A stretch of 64,000 nt of DNA from Chryseobacterium sp. GVT01B (GTDB lineage: Bacteria > Bacteroidota > Bacteroidia > Flavobacteriales > Weeksellaceae). Under the pieces are notes generated by a model, which worked only from the letters and a program-made list of their open reading frames with translations, had not been told where the DNA came from and ran no database searches. Every line of letters begins with the position of its first letter. Positions within the stretch are counted from its first letter, which is position 1. The stretch spans positions 62,001 through 126,000 of the forward strand of contig NZ_JAHXYI010000002.1 in assembly GCF_019970045.1 (NCBI RefSeq), read 5' to 3'. Shown piece after piece: positions 18,511-26,959 of this stretch. Both the position numbers and the translations under genes were made by a program.

Positions 18511-19368
18511 TTAAATAACCATTTTATCAATTGGAATGATTAAGATATCCTGTGCTCCGTTATCTTTCAGCTCATCAATTACTTCCCAGAATCGTTCTTC
18601 ATCAATTACAGAATGAATGCTGCTCCAGCCTTCTTCTGCCAACGGAATTACTGTAGGGCTTTTTAATACAGGAAGAACTTCTGATACTTTCTGAATTTTT
18701 TCATTGGGAACATTCATCAGAATATATTTTGAGTTTTTTGCTTTTAAAACAGCTTTAATTCTGAATACAAATTTTTCCACAATCGCTTCTTTTTCAAGGG
18801 ATAATTGTGGGGTCTGAGCTAATACTGCCTCGGATTTGAGTAAAGTAACCGTTTCGCGCAATCCGTTTTTGAACAATGTGCTTCCGGAGCTGACAATATC
18901 ACATATCCCGTCTGCCAGACCGATATTAGGAGCTATTTCTACGGAACCTGAAATAACGTGAATGTCTGAAGTGATTCCTTCTTTTTCTAAAAAGCTTTTA
19001 AGGGTATTTGGATAAGAAGTGGCAATTTTTTTACCTTGAAAATAAGAGAGTTCATCGGTTTCCACTTCTTTGGGAACAGCCAATGAAACGCGGCATTTTG
19101 AAAACCCAAGCTTCTGGATTGTTTTTATATTTTTACCTTTTTCAATCAGGAGATTTTCGCCTAGAATAGCAACATCCACCACTCCATCTTCCAGGTATTG
19201 CGGGATGTCTGAATTCCGAAGGTACATGATTTCCATCGGAAAGTTATCTACTGAAACTTTGAGTTGGTCTTTCCCGTTGTTGACGAAGATTCCGCAGTCT
19301 TTGAGAAGCTGTAGTGATTCTTCGTAAAGCCGGCCGCTTTTTTGGATTGCAATTTTTAATTTACTCAT
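18511..19368 (-). CDS. hisG: ATP phosphoribosyltransferase, long form
   Basis: 285 residues from the ATG at 19368 (MSKLKIAIQKSGRL). An upstream in-frame ATG at 19392 would add eight residues and is less likely. Motifs: DVAILGENLL, VSSGSTLFKNGLRE for PRPP binding, and a C-terminal ACT-like regulatory domain (~210-285, ending DILIIPIDKMVI), so the enzyme does not need HisZ and should be inhibited by histidine. It catalyses the first committed step. It is the first structural gene of the operon, and the attenuator lies ~70 bp upstream. Confidence 0.95.
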   Translation of the reverse strand: MSKLKIAIQKSGRLYEESLQLLKDCGIFVNNGKDQLKVSVDNFPMEIMYLRNSDIPQYLEDGVVDVAILGENLLIEKGKNIKTIQKLGFSKCRVSLAVPKEVETDELSYFQGKKIATSYPNTLKSFLEKEGITSDIHVISGSVEIAPNIGLADGICDIVSSGSTLFKNGLRETVTLLKSEAVLAQTPQLSLEKEAIVEKFVFRIKAVLKAKNSKYILMNVPNEKIQKVSEVLPVLKSPTVIPLAEEGWSSIHSVIDEERFWEVIDELKDNGAQDILIIPIDKMVI

Positions 19369-19436
19369 TTTGCCTTTTTTGGGTCCGAGCAAATAAAAAC
19401 TGATCTATTGAAATTTCTGAGGAGAATTCAGGAAAC

Positions 19437-19467
19437 AAAAAAACCGCCTATTTACTCAGACGGTTTT
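19437..19467 (-). terminator. Histidine attenuator terminator upstream of hisG
   Basis: On the minus strand: a 10-bp stem AAAACCGTCT/AGGCGGTTTT with one G-U pair and an 8-nt loop, then a U run of about seven. It lies between the His leader peptide and hisG, where an ordinary terminator would block the operon. Its 5' arm can pair instead with TTAGGCGG at 19508-19515, over the leader stop codon, giving an 8-bp antiterminator. The arrangement fits ribosome-controlled attenuation. Confidence 0.85.
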
Positions 19468-19511
19468 AATTATTTTTGATTTTAGCACATACTTATATCA
19501 ATCAATTCCGC

Positions 19512-19559
19512 CTAACAGAGATGATGATAATGATGTAATGCTAAAAAAGTTGGTTTCAT
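19512..19559 (-). CDS. hisL: Histidine operon leader peptide
   Basis: 15 residues, MKPTFLALHHYHHLC, followed by TAG. Four of five consecutive codons (positions 9-13) are His. It lies just downstream of a consensus promoter and upstream of a terminator and hisG. When charged His-tRNA is scarce, the ribosome would stall on these codons and leave 19508-19515 free to form the antiterminator. With plentiful His-tRNA the ribosome reaches the stop codon, covers that segment, and the terminator forms. The symbol is used by analogy with enteric hisL; the sequence is not homologous. Confidence 0.85.
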   Translation of the reverse strand: MKPTFLALHHYHHLC

Positions 19560-19576
19560 TGTATTGAATTATGATG

Positions 19577-19606
19577 CAAATGTAGGATTTATTTTTAAAA
19601 TGCAAA
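19577..19606 (-). promoter_or_regulatory. his operon promoter
   Basis: On the minus strand: TTTG (19603-19606), 18 bp, then TACATTTG (19577-19584). This is a textbook Bacteroidota -33/-7 pair. The start of transcription falls about 10 nt before the leader peptide ATG. The promoter abuts the stop codon of the glycosyltransferase gene upstream. Confidence 0.85.
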
Positions 19607-19612
19607 GTTTTT

Positions 19613-20710
19613 TCAGATAATTTTTTGATAAAAATTCATCAACTGTTTTGCAATAGGTTCGTCATTAAATTTCTGAACAAACTCGAAACCCTTTTCCTCA
19701 CGGCGTTTTCTCTCAGATTCATTTTCCCAGAGAAATTTGAGTTTGGCCCGAATATCAAGATCATTATCCGGATTGATATAAACAGAGTCTTTTCCTCCTG
19801 CTTCGGGCAGACAGCTTGTATTGCTTGTAACCACAACAGTTTTGGAGAAAAGTGCTTCAATCACAGGAATTCCGAAGCCTTCAAAGAAACTCGGATAGAC
19901 AAAAATATCTGCCAGTTTATAGATCGCAGCCAATTCATCTATAGAAACTCCCTCCAGAAACAGCACCTGTTTTTCCATCTTGTTTTTTTTAAGGAAACTC
20001 TCTATTTTCTGATAATATTTGGTCTTCCTTCCCACTACTACAAGAGGAATTTCTGTACCCTTGATTGCTTTTACGACATTTAAAAGATTTTTACGGTCTT
20101 CGATGGTTCCTACGTTGAGGATAAATCTTTCAGGAAGATTATATTTGTCCTTTACAGCCTGCATCAGTTCAGGAGACTGCTGTTCTTTAAAAGCATGATG
20201 GCATCCTTGATAAATGACTTCAATCTTAGTCTCAGGAACTTTTAAATACTGAATAATATCTCTTTTGGTCTGTTCTGAAATAGCAATGATTTTGTCGGCC
20301 ATATCAGCTGCTTTTTTAAATTTCCAGAAATGTATTCTCCTGTCAAAAAAAGAGTAATACTGCGGATATCTTACAAAGATCAGATCATGAATAGTAACCA
20401 CCTTTTTAATAGGTTTTGGGTCCCATTTTAAGGGAAGTTCGCCGGATAAACCATGGAAAATGTCAGCTCCTTGCTTTTGGGCGTCTTTACCCATTTTCAG
20501 CTGGCGTGAAAAGTTTCCTTTTGAGGTTTCAATACAATGAACATTCGGGCGCTCAAGGATCTCTTTTCCGCGTTCCGATTTGTTTTTATTAAGCAACAGA
20601 TATTCGTTATCCGGTTCATACTCAGAAAGTATTCTTACCAGATCTCTTGAGTAATTTCCCAATCCGGATGTGTTATGGAAAAACCGTTTTGCATCAAAAG
20701 CAATCTTCAT
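19613..20710 (-). CDS. Glycosyltransferase family 4
   Basis: 365 residues, GT-B fold. It has the N-terminal FDAKRFFHNTSGLGNYSRDL with the acceptor-site Gly-rich loop, DIFHGLSGELP, TIHDLIF, and the GT4 nucleotide-sugar signature EGFGIPVIEAL with the paired Glu. No signal peptide or membrane span, so it is a cytoplasmic enzyme. It overlaps the deacetylase gene by 4 bp and ends the four-gene glycan cluster. The donor and acceptor sugars cannot be inferred; mannose or glucose from a GDP/UDP donor is typical of the family. Confidence 0.85.
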   Translation of the reverse strand: MKIAFDAKRFFHNTSGLGNYSRDLVRILSEYEPDNEYLLLNKNKSERGKEILERPNVHCIETSKGNFSRQLKMGKDAQKQGADIFHGLSGELPLKWDPKPIKKVVTIHDLIFVRYPQYYSFFDRRIHFWKFKKAADMADKIIAISEQTKRDIIQYLKVPETKIEVIYQGCHHAFKEQQSPELMQAVKDKYNLPERFILNVGTIEDRKNLLNVVKAIKGTEIPLVVVGRKTKYYQKIESFLKKNKMEKQVLFLEGVSIDELAAIYKLADIFVYPSFFEGFGIPVIEALFSKTVVVTSNTSCLPEAGGKDSVYINPDNDLDIRAKLKFLWENESERKRREEKGFEFVQKFNDEPIAKQLMNFYQKII

Positions 20711-21483
20711 CGTTGTATCTGTTTTTGAAATTCCTGAAATGTACCGAATGTATGTCCTTTCGCTTTCAGCCAGCCTACGAACGAATCAAATCTTTCCACC
20801 ATTTCTTTTCCTGAGTTTTTTACTGTAAATCCAGGAAGTTTAAAGGCTTCATCTTTAATCTCTGCAAATTCCCACGGATGGAAATAAATATTAAGATAAT
20901 TGTCCTTTTTCAAGGTATCTGAAGCCAGTTTCTTGTATAAAAACAATGGAAAGTTATGGAAACTTAACCAAAACAGTGGAATTCTGAAGTTAGGAGAAAC
21001 CGAGGCCGGAACCTGAGTTACACCCCCTTCTTTGAAATAGGTTCTGGAAACTTTTAAATTATTATATCTTCCCGGTAAAAACGTAGGATTGATGGATGAA
21101 TTGTAGGAATATCCTGCCCTTTCAACTTCTTTTTCGTCTACGGGCATCATTCTCGGCATTCTCAATCCGGTTACTCTTGTAGAAAATAATTCTTCCAGTT
21201 TTTCTCTTGATTCTTTCAGGTGTTTGTCTTCAAATTCTGAGTGAAACCACGTGTGAGAAGCCAGTTCATGACCTTCGTTCAATAGTCTTTCAATAAGATG
21301 TCTGCTGTTTTCTGCAAAAACTACGGTAGAAAAAAAAGTAGCTTTTGCATTATGTTTTTTAAGGATATCGAGTATTCTCTCTAATCCTGTCTGTGAAATT
21401 GAAATCTGCTTTTCAAAGGGAATTTCACCCTTATATTCTAATGGCATATCAAATTCTTCAATATCAAAACTCAATAAAACCAT
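20707..21483 (-). CDS. Polysaccharide deacetylase family protein (NodB/CE4-like)
   Basis: 258 residues. It opens LLSFDIEEFD, with the acidic catalytic residue, then KATFFSTVVFAE and GHELASHTWFHSEF with the H-x3-H metal ligands of the NodB fold. Without a signal peptide it should act in the cytoplasm on a lipid-linked or nucleotide sugar, as ArnD-like and PIG-L-like proteins do. It lies between a GT2 and a GT4 gene in an operon (2-bp gap and 4-bp overlap), which supports a role in making one glycan. Confidence 0.85.
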   Translation of the reverse strand: MVLLSFDIEEFDMPLEYKGEIPFEKQISISQTGLERILDILKKHNAKATFFSTVVFAENSRHLIERLLNEGHELASHTWFHSEFEDKHLKESREKLEELFSTRVTGLRMPRMMPVDEKEVERAGYSYNSSINPTFLPGRYNNLKVSRTYFKEGGVTQVPASVSPNFRIPLFWLSFHNFPLFLYKKLASDTLKKDNYLNIYFHPWEFAEIKDEAFKLPGFTVKNSGKEMVERFDSFVGWLKAKGHTFGTFQEFQKQIQR

Positions 21484-21484
21484 T

Positions 21485-22414
21485 CTAAAAATTTTTGTTT
21501 TTAATAATATAATTAGGTCTGTCTTTCACCTGTTTAAATATTTTACCTAAATAAATCCCCATGATTCCGAGGATGATTAACTGAAGTCCTCCGAAGAAAA
21601 CAATCGTCATAATCAATGAAGCCCAACCCGAGATCTCCGTTTTTGCAATAAAGGAATGAACTACATAAGCACCATATCCGATTACTGAAAGTGCTGAGAA
21701 TAAAAAGCCCAGATAAGCCGCCAAATACAATGGTTTCACACTAAACGCTGTAATTCCCGTAAAGGCAAAGGTGAACATTTTTTTAAGATTATAGCTGCTT
21801 TTTCCTGAAAGTCTTTCTGCAGCGGTAAAATCAATTCCAATCTGTTTAAACCCCATCCAACTCGTCAGGCCTCTGAGAAATAAGTCATCTTCGTTAAAGT
21901 TTCTCATTACATCAACTGCTCTGGCATCCAGCAATCTGAAATCTGAGCCGCCGCCTTTTGTTAGGTTAACGTCTGACAGACTTGATAAAAGCTTATAAAA
22001 TAAGTCTGATGTTTTTCTTTTAAAAAGGGATATCTCTTTAGGATAAGTCCTGAAAGTAAAAACCACATCATAGCCTTCCTCCCATTTCTGAATCATTTCA
22101 GGAATAATTTCCGGCGGATGCTGAAGATCTCCGTCCATCGAAATAACTGCATTTCCCTGTGCACTGTCCATTCCTGCTTTCACAGCGGGCTGATGCCCAA
22201 AATTCCTCGAAAACTCAATGAATTTCACTTCATCGTACTGATTGGAAAGTTCTTCTAATTTTTGTTGTGTATTGTCTCTGCTGCCATCATTTACAAATAT
22301 GATTTCAAAGTCGTAATTAGGTAAGCCATCAAAAACTTCTTTAATTTTCTGATGGATCATTGCGACATTTCCTTCTTCGTTATAGGCAGGAATTACAATT
22401 GAAATTTTCTTCAT
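21485..22414 (-). CDS. Polyprenyl-phosphate glycosyltransferase, GT2 (DPM1/GtrB-like)
   Basis: 309 residues. The GT-A domain (1-~230) has IVIPAYNEEGNV, FVNDGSRDNT, the metal-binding ISMDGDLQHPPE and the RGLTSWMGFKQ region. Two membrane helices at ~235-260 and ~270-295 anchor it, the usual plan of enzymes that move a sugar onto undecaprenyl phosphate. It is the likely donor-forming step for the GT87 protein encoded next to it. Confidence 0.88.
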   Translation of the reverse strand: MKKISIVIPAYNEEGNVAMIHQKIKEVFDGLPNYDFEIIFVNDGSRDNTQQKLEELSNQYDEVKFIEFSRNFGHQPAVKAGMDSAQGNAVISMDGDLQHPPEIIPEMIQKWEEGYDVVFTFRTYPKEISLFKRKTSDLFYKLLSSLSDVNLTKGGGSDFRLLDARAVDVMRNFNEDDLFLRGLTSWMGFKQIGIDFTAAERLSGKSSYNLKKMFTFAFTGITAFSVKPLYLAAYLGFLFSALSVIGYGAYVVHSFIAKTEISGWASLIMTIVFFGGLQLIILGIMGIYLGKIFKQVKDRPNYIIKNKNF

Positions 22415-22419
22415 ATTTA

Positions 22420-23589
22420 TTAATTCAGGCTGTAATTTTTCTCAAAATCTTTAGTCAGAAGTTCATAAGTTACTCTCAACCAGATTACAATACAAGGTAC
22501 AGCTTTTAATGAATATTTGATGATATAGTTTTCTTTTACAAATTTCGGAAATAGGTCCGAAGTGGAAAAACAGGTGAAAATAATAACGAAAACAAGCAAT
22601 CCTATAATAAGCGGTGTTCTTTCTTTCTGCAGAAAAAACCATATCAGCACTCCTACAACCGCAATAATATAGGTTGGAGATTCTGAACTGGAACTGAACA
22701 ATACCAAAAACAGTAATGTTGAAGCCAGAATCATCAATTGGAATGCATAGTGCTTATACTGCTTAATTCTGATATATGGTAAAGCAAAAAGCGGTAATCC
22801 GCCGGCTAAAAATACAAGATTGGAAATAGAAGCATCTCCTAAAATTCTTCTTACAAAGCCCATCAGTGAAATGTCCTGCATATTTCCCAACACCTGATTT
22901 TCACTGTTTTTTTCTACAATAGACCGAAACCAGTCAGAGTAACACTGAATCACAAACTGAGGGCTTGAATAGGCCATTGGAAGTACAAAAAACAGTACTG
23001 CAACAGCAATTCCTGAAAGAATAAATTTCGCTTTATTTTTAATGAAGAAAAACTGTGTCAATCCTACAATTCCGTAGATTTTCACAAATATTCCTATTAA
23101 AATTGCCGTTACAGATTTTACCTCTTTTCTTTCGTAAATATAGACTGCAGATAAGAGTAAAAGGCCTGTCAGTGCTACGTTAAACTGTAAACTTAAAGCT
23201 GCTGTAATGTATTCCTGAAGGCAAAGCAGTCCGAAAATTGCTTTTTTACTGTCTGAAAACGGCAGTTTGTAAATACCATAAATGAAGATAAAAGTATTGG
23301 CAATATTCCATAGTGAAATTCCCAGCCAATCCGGCATCATGGCAAACGGAGCAATCAATGCACTGAAAAATACGCCATAATGGTTTAAATCAAAATAAAG
23401 ATCGGGATAATGGATAAATAAGTTTTTCTGATTGACAGTATTAAAAAATACATTTTTAAAAATCAGATAGTTATTGATCGCATAATCTCCTCTCAGATAT
23501 TTGGAAATTGCTGTAACAACGGATATAATAAGATAAACCCCAAATATATATTTAGGGTTTAATAATATTTTAAGAAATTTTTCTTTCAA
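22420..23589 (-). CDS. Polytopic membrane glycosyltransferase (GT87/DUF2029-like)
   Basis: 389 residues with about ten hydrophobic segments. An acidic pair near the first periplasmic loop (HYPDLYFDLNHYG) fits the GT-C catalytic site of GT87 mannosyltransferases, which use polyprenyl-phosphate sugars. First gene of the glycan cluster; the GT2 gene follows after 5 bp. The family assignment rests on topology and context rather than on a sharp motif. Confidence 0.7.
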   Translation of the reverse strand: MKEKFLKILLNPKYIFGVYLIISVVTAISKYLRGDYAINNYLIFKNVFFNTVNQKNLFIHYPDLYFDLNHYGVFFSALIAPFAMMPDWLGISLWNIANTFIFIYGIYKLPFSDSKKAIFGLLCLQEYITAALSLQFNVALTGLLLLSAVYIYERKEVKSVTAILIGIFVKIYGIVGLTQFFFIKNKAKFILSGIAVAVLFFVLPMAYSSPQFVIQCYSDWFRSIVEKNSENQVLGNMQDISLMGFVRRILGDASISNLVFLAGGLPLFALPYIRIKQYKHYAFQLMILASTLLFLVLFSSSSESPTYIIAVVGVLIWFFLQKERTPLIIGLLVFVIIFTCFSTSDLFPKFVKENYIIKYSLKAVPCIVIWLRVTYELLTKDFEKNYSLN

Positions 23590-23618
23590 GATTGTAGTTT
23601 TAGTTTAAAGTATTAATC

Positions 23619-24431
23619 TTAAACAGCTACATTATTCTCCCTCAATGCATCATTAAGAGATGTTTTCTTATCTGTAGATTCCTTTCTCTGACCAATGATC
23701 AAAGCACATGGAACCTGGTATTCCCCAGCAGGATACTGTTTTGTATAGCTTCCAGGGATTACTACTGAACGTGCAGGAACTCTTCCTTTGATTTCGATAG
23801 GTGTATCTCCTGTTACATCAATAATTTTTGTAGAAGCTGTCAATACTACGTTTGCACCCAGTACAGCTTCTTTTTCTACGTGAACTCCTTCTACAACAAT
23901 ACATCTTGAACCGATGAAGCAGTCATCTTCAATGATTACCGGAGCTGCCTGTAACGGCTCCAATACTCCACCGATACCTACACCACCACTCAGGTGAACA
24001 TTTTTACCGATCTGCGCACAGCTTCCTACTGTTGCCCATGTATCTACCATTGTTCCTGAATCTACATAAGCACCAATATTTACGTAAGATGGCATCAAAA
24101 TCACTCCCGGAGCAATATAAGCTCCTTCTCTTGCCACTGCATGTGGTACAACTCTCACCCCTTTTTCAGCATAATTTCTCTTTAAAGGCATTTTGTCATG
24201 AAATTCAAACGGACCTACTTCAATAGTTTCCATTTTCTGGATCGGAAAATACATTACTACTGCTTTTTTCACCCATTCATTTACCTGCCATCCGTTTTCA
24301 GTAGGCTCTGCTGTACGAAGTTCACCTTTATCAACCAAAGAAATAACCTCCCTAATCGCCTTCTGGCTGTCTTCATTCTGCAATAAATCTCTGTTGTCCC
24401 AGATATTTTCAATAGTTTGTTGTAACGACAT
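23619..24431 (-). CDS. dapD: 2,3,4,5-tetrahydropyridine-2,6-dicarboxylate N-succinyltransferase
   Basis: 270 residues. The C-terminal half is a left-handed beta helix of hexapeptide repeats (AREGAYIAPGVILMPSYVNIGAYV in parts, then GSCAQIGKNVHLSGGVGIGGVLEPLQ). The PVIIEDDCFIGSRCIVVEGV segment is highly typical of DapD. It succinylates tetrahydrodipicolinate in the lysine/diaminopimelate pathway. It has its own promoter and is followed by the glycan cluster 29 bp downstream, so the two may share a transcript. Confidence 0.95.
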   Translation of the reverse strand: MSLQQTIENIWDNRDLLQNEDSQKAIREVISLVDKGELRTAEPTENGWQVNEWVKKAVVMYFPIQKMETIEVGPFEFHDKMPLKRNYAEKGVRVVPHAVAREGAYIAPGVILMPSYVNIGAYVDSGTMVDTWATVGSCAQIGKNVHLSGGVGIGGVLEPLQAAPVIIEDDCFIGSRCIVVEGVHVEKEAVLGANVVLTASTKIIDVTGDTPIEIKGRVPARSVVIPGSYTKQYPAGEYQVPCALIIGQRKESTDKKTSLNDALRENNVAV

Positions 24432-24456
24432 GTTTCTTATTTAAAATTATACCGGC

Positions 24457-24464
24457 CAAAGATA
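24457..24464 (-). promoter_or_regulatory. -7 promoter element of dapD
   Basis: On the minus strand TATCTTTG, a perfect TAnnTTTG, 25 bp before the dapD ATG. Confidence 0.6.
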
Positions 24465-24502
24465 CAAAAAAGTTCAGCAAAACGGGTTTTAACATCATGC
24501 TT

Positions 24503-25114
24503 TTAATAAAGACTCAACATGCGCTTCACCCTCATTTTGTAGGTCAGGTAAATTTGCCCATGTTCTTTTAGGAGATACTCTTCTTCAAGCCTGATCTGGA
24601 TCTGGATCAAAATACTTCCTATCAGAAAAAAAGCAAGCGCAATGACAGTAGGAAAAACAAGGCAAAATCCGATAAGACTGATGGTCATTCCCAGGAATAT
24701 GGGATTTCTTGAAAATCTGAATAATCCATGGGTTACCAAATCTGTTTTCGTTGTACTGTCAATCCCGATACGCCATGAGTTTTTCATTTGTAACTGGGCA
24801 ATAACAACCCAAATCAAGGCCATCATCATTAAAACTAAGCCTGTGTATTGAATGAGATTATATTCCAAAACATTGATTTTAAAAGCAGGGAAAATATCTT
24901 TCGGAAAAAATAAAAGAAGTATCACATAGATAAACAAAGCAAATAAAACCAGCTTAAAATAAAATCCGACAAGTCCATATGCGGAATCATCTTTGGGAAG
25001 AACATTAGGATTTTTACCTATTTGCTTAGCCACTCTGTAGCTGATACCTACAAAAGAGACCAAAAAGAAAATAATAAAGTAAAAAGGGATAAAAAATCTG
25101 ATGAAATCTGCCAT
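24503..25114 (-). CDS. Membrane methyltransferase, isoprenylcysteine/phospholipid methyltransferase-like
   Basis: 203 residues with about five hydrophobic segments. The C-terminal SAM-binding signature of the ICMT/PEMT group is clear: GLFRFSRNPIFLGM, then after a helix RLEEEYLLKEHG..Y..Y...V.R. Such enzymes methylate small membrane or lipid substrates; the substrate here is unknown. It is separated from dapD by the dapD promoter and from the upstream repeat region by AT-rich DNA. Confidence 0.75.
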   Translation of the reverse strand: MADFIRFFIPFYFIIFFLVSFVGISYRVAKQIGKNPNVLPKDDSAYGLVGFYFKLVLFALFIYVILLLFFPKDIFPAFKINVLEYNLIQYTGLVLMMMALIWVVIAQLQMKNSWRIGIDSTTKTDLVTHGLFRFSRNPIFLGMTISLIGFCLVFPTVIALAFFLIGSILIQIQIRLEEEYLLKEHGQIYLTYKMRVKRMLSLY

Positions 25115-25199
25115 ATGATAATAGTTTTAGGCAAATTTGCTAAGTTTCGTGATGCAATGCTATTGCAATGATGAATAGCAGATAGATGACAACGGAAAC

Positions 25200-25345
25200 G
25201 TAAAAATTTCCCCTCCTCCGGAGGGGTGGCGAAAATTCAAAGAATTTTTGACGGGGTGGTTTGTAAAGACTAACGAGATAACTATAAGTTTTGGCTAAAG
25301 CCAATTGATTGATTGCCATTTTATTGAACGGGCTAAAGCCCGCTC
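25200..25345. repeat. Intergenic cluster of short palindromes
   Basis: Non-coding stretch with several hairpins in a row: a 7-bp stem CCCCTCC/GGAGGGG (25210-25226), then AAAATTC/GAATTTT (25231-25248), a GGGGTGGTTTG tail, and further on CGGGCTAAAGCCCG (25329-25342). Sequences of this type recur between genes in Flavobacteriia (recollection, not a search). A minus-strand open frame across it (25140-25361) has repetitive, non-protein-like sequence and is not called. Confidence 0.6.
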
Positions 25346-25410
25346 CTATTGAATATTTCACTCGTTATGATCTCGCAGATTGAGGAGATTACGCAAGATT
25401 TTAAATGTAT

Positions 25411-25782
25411 TTACTCCAAAATAATAAACTCCATCGTTTTTACTACATGTTTTTCCTGAATAATTCCCCGCGAATATTGAATATTATGATCACTGTTATA
25501 TTTTGTCAGATATGCCTGATTAATTTCTTCAGTAAGATCATTTACATCTTCAGGAATCATAGCTTTTATGGAATAAACTGTTTCGCCACATTGAATCTCT
25601 CCTGTGGAATCTTCTAAAAAAGTATTGTACCAGCTTTTTTCGGCAAGTCCCCACGACCTTGCAAATATTCGGTTTTGGACTACAACCATCCATATTTCCA
25701 GAAATTCAGGTCTTTGATGTCCGGCTTTTATTCCGATAATCGTATGATTTTGAATATAATCTAATGCTTTTTCTTTATTCAT
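25411..25782 (-). CDS. DUF2255-like hypothetical protein
   Basis: 123 residues, cytoplasmic. The pattern 'iGikaGhqr.....iWmVVVqnriFaRSWG..ekSWYntf' followed by a short beta-rich end resembles DUF2255, a small split-barrel family related to FMN-binding proteins. The assignment is by recollection and moderate. It stands alone on the minus strand and has no evident partner. Confidence 0.55.
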   Translation of the reverse strand: MNKEKALDYIQNHTIIGIKAGHQRPEFLEIWMVVVQNRIFARSWGLAEKSWYNTFLEDSTGEIQCGETVYSIKAMIPEDVNDLTEEINQAYLTKYNSDHNIQYSRGIIQEKHVVKTMEFIILE

Positions 25783-25891
25783 TATCTTAATTTTATGTAA
25801 AACTAAAACATTAGTAGATGAATCAAAAATTATTTATGTACAAGGCAGGAAATATGATCTAGTTGAACGCTTTTCTGATGTAAAGAATATT

Positions 25892-26221
25892 TTAAAGCAT
25901 CATGTTACCAAGAGCTGTCTGCAGACATTCTTTATAGCTTTTGGCGACTGTAATTTTTAAATCACCGCAGATTAAGTGATTGTCTTCTAAAGATTCAATA
26001 TTGGTGAGATTGACGATGTATGAATTGTGAACCCGCATAAATTCTTCCGGCAGGGTTTCAATGAGATCTTTAAGTGTTTTGTAGTAAATATATCTTTTAT
26101 GATCTACGGTATGAACTTCCACATAGTTTCCGAGCCCCTTGATGATAATAATATCTTTGAAGAAAAGCTTGACCAGCTTTTTATCTGTTTTAATGAAGGC
26201 AAAGGTCCGGTTTTCTATCAT
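25892..26221 (-). CDS. Stand-alone LytTR DNA-binding protein
   Basis: 109 residues that are essentially one LytTR domain: FIKTDKKLVKLFFKDIIIIKGLGNYVEVHT, then YYKTLKDLIETLP, FMRVHNSYIVNL and a final SYKECL (fragments read in order). There is no receiver domain, so it is not a classical response regulator. It starts 11 bp after the NlpC/P60 gene on the same strand, so they form an operon. It may bind direct repeats such as those found upstream of dps, but a full LytTR response regulator at 45279 is a nearer candidate. Confidence 0.85.
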   Translation of the reverse strand: MIENRTFAFIKTDKKLVKLFFKDIIIIKGLGNYVEVHTVDHKRYIYYKTLKDLIETLPEEFMRVHNSYIVNLTNIESLEDNHLICGDLKITVAKSYKECLQTALGNMML

Positions 26222-26232
26222 TTAAAGATTTT

Positions 26233-26778
26233 TTACAGAACTCTTTGGGCATGAAGGTAGGCCTTATTCCAATATTTTTCGTTCAGGGATGAAATAATCA
26301 CCCCTTTTGAGGTAGAAGCATGGATAAACTTTACTTCTCCGTCAGGCCCAATATCATGAACAATTCCTACATGAGATACTCTGCTTCCTCCTGCTGTGGC
26401 AAAAAACAAAAGATCTCCAGGTTTTACGTCTCTGATATCAATATTTTTTCCGGCTTCAGCCTGATCAGAAGATCTTCTTGGGAGGTTGAAGTCGTTTTCT
26501 TCAAATACTTTTACGGTAAATCCGGAACAGTCAAATCCTGATGATGTATTTCCCCCGAATTTATAGGGTGTTCCGATGTATTTTTCGGCGTCCTTCAGAA
26601 TATCATTAATTGATCTGGATACACTTCCGTCAAATTTTGAATCCAGTTTTCTGAGGTTCTCAGATTTTGCAACTGTCTTTGTATTTGATTTCTTACTGCC
26701 GGAAACACTTTTCGATGACCCACAGGACACTACAAAAGCAGATGCAATCAGTAAAACAGACCACTGCTTTATTCTCAT
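26233..26778 (-). CDS. NlpC/P60 (C40) peptidoglycan hydrolase lipoprotein
   Basis: 181 residues from the ATG at 26778; nine further codons to 26805 would precede the signal peptide. The lipoprotein signal ends VVSCGS. The C40 domain has the catalytic Cys in SSGFDCSGFT, the His in SRVSHVGIVHD and the third polar residue in FIHASTSKG. Enzymes of this type cut gamma-D-Glu-mDAP bonds in wall peptides. The mature part begins with a Ser/Lys-rich linker. Co-transcribed with the LytTR gene downstream. Confidence 0.9.
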   Translation of the reverse strand: MRIKQWSVLLIASAFVVSCGSSKSVSGSKKSNTKTVAKSENLRKLDSKFDGSVSRSINDILKDAEKYIGTPYKFGGNTSSGFDCSGFTVKVFEENDFNLPRRSSDQAEAGKNIDIRDVKPGDLLFFATAGGSRVSHVGIVHDIGPDGEVKFIHASTSKGVIISSLNEKYWNKAYLHAQRVL

Positions 26779-26842
26779 TTTTTGTTCAAATAATCCCAAT
26801 CCCATATTCGTCTGATTTTTACTCGGTTAAGTAATTCTTCAA

Positions 26843-26850
26843 CAAATATA
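26843..26850 (-). promoter_or_regulatory. -7 promoter element of the NlpC/P60-LytTR operon
   Basis: On the minus strand TATATTTG, a perfect match to TAnnTTTG, giving a leader of ~60 nt to the chosen ATG. Confidence 0.55.
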
Positions 26851-26934
26851 CATTTTATATTTTAATTACGATATAACTATACTACAACTATATGATAAAT
26901 ATATGTTAAAATTTTATTTTCAAGTATTTATTGG

Positions 26935-26942
26935 TATATTTG
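26935..26942 (+). promoter_or_regulatory. -7 promoter element that fixes the start of the next gene
   Basis: TATATTTG, a perfect -7 element. Transcription would begin near 26949, after an upstream in-frame ATG (26903) and just before the ATG at 26960, so the latter is the likely start. Confidence 0.55.
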
Positions 26943-26959
26943 ATTTCTATTTTGAAGAT

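Noticed and set aside
25140..25361. 73-codon minus-strand frame across the palindrome cluster
   Set aside because: The frame follows repeated non-coding sequence, and the predicted protein has no fold-like pattern.
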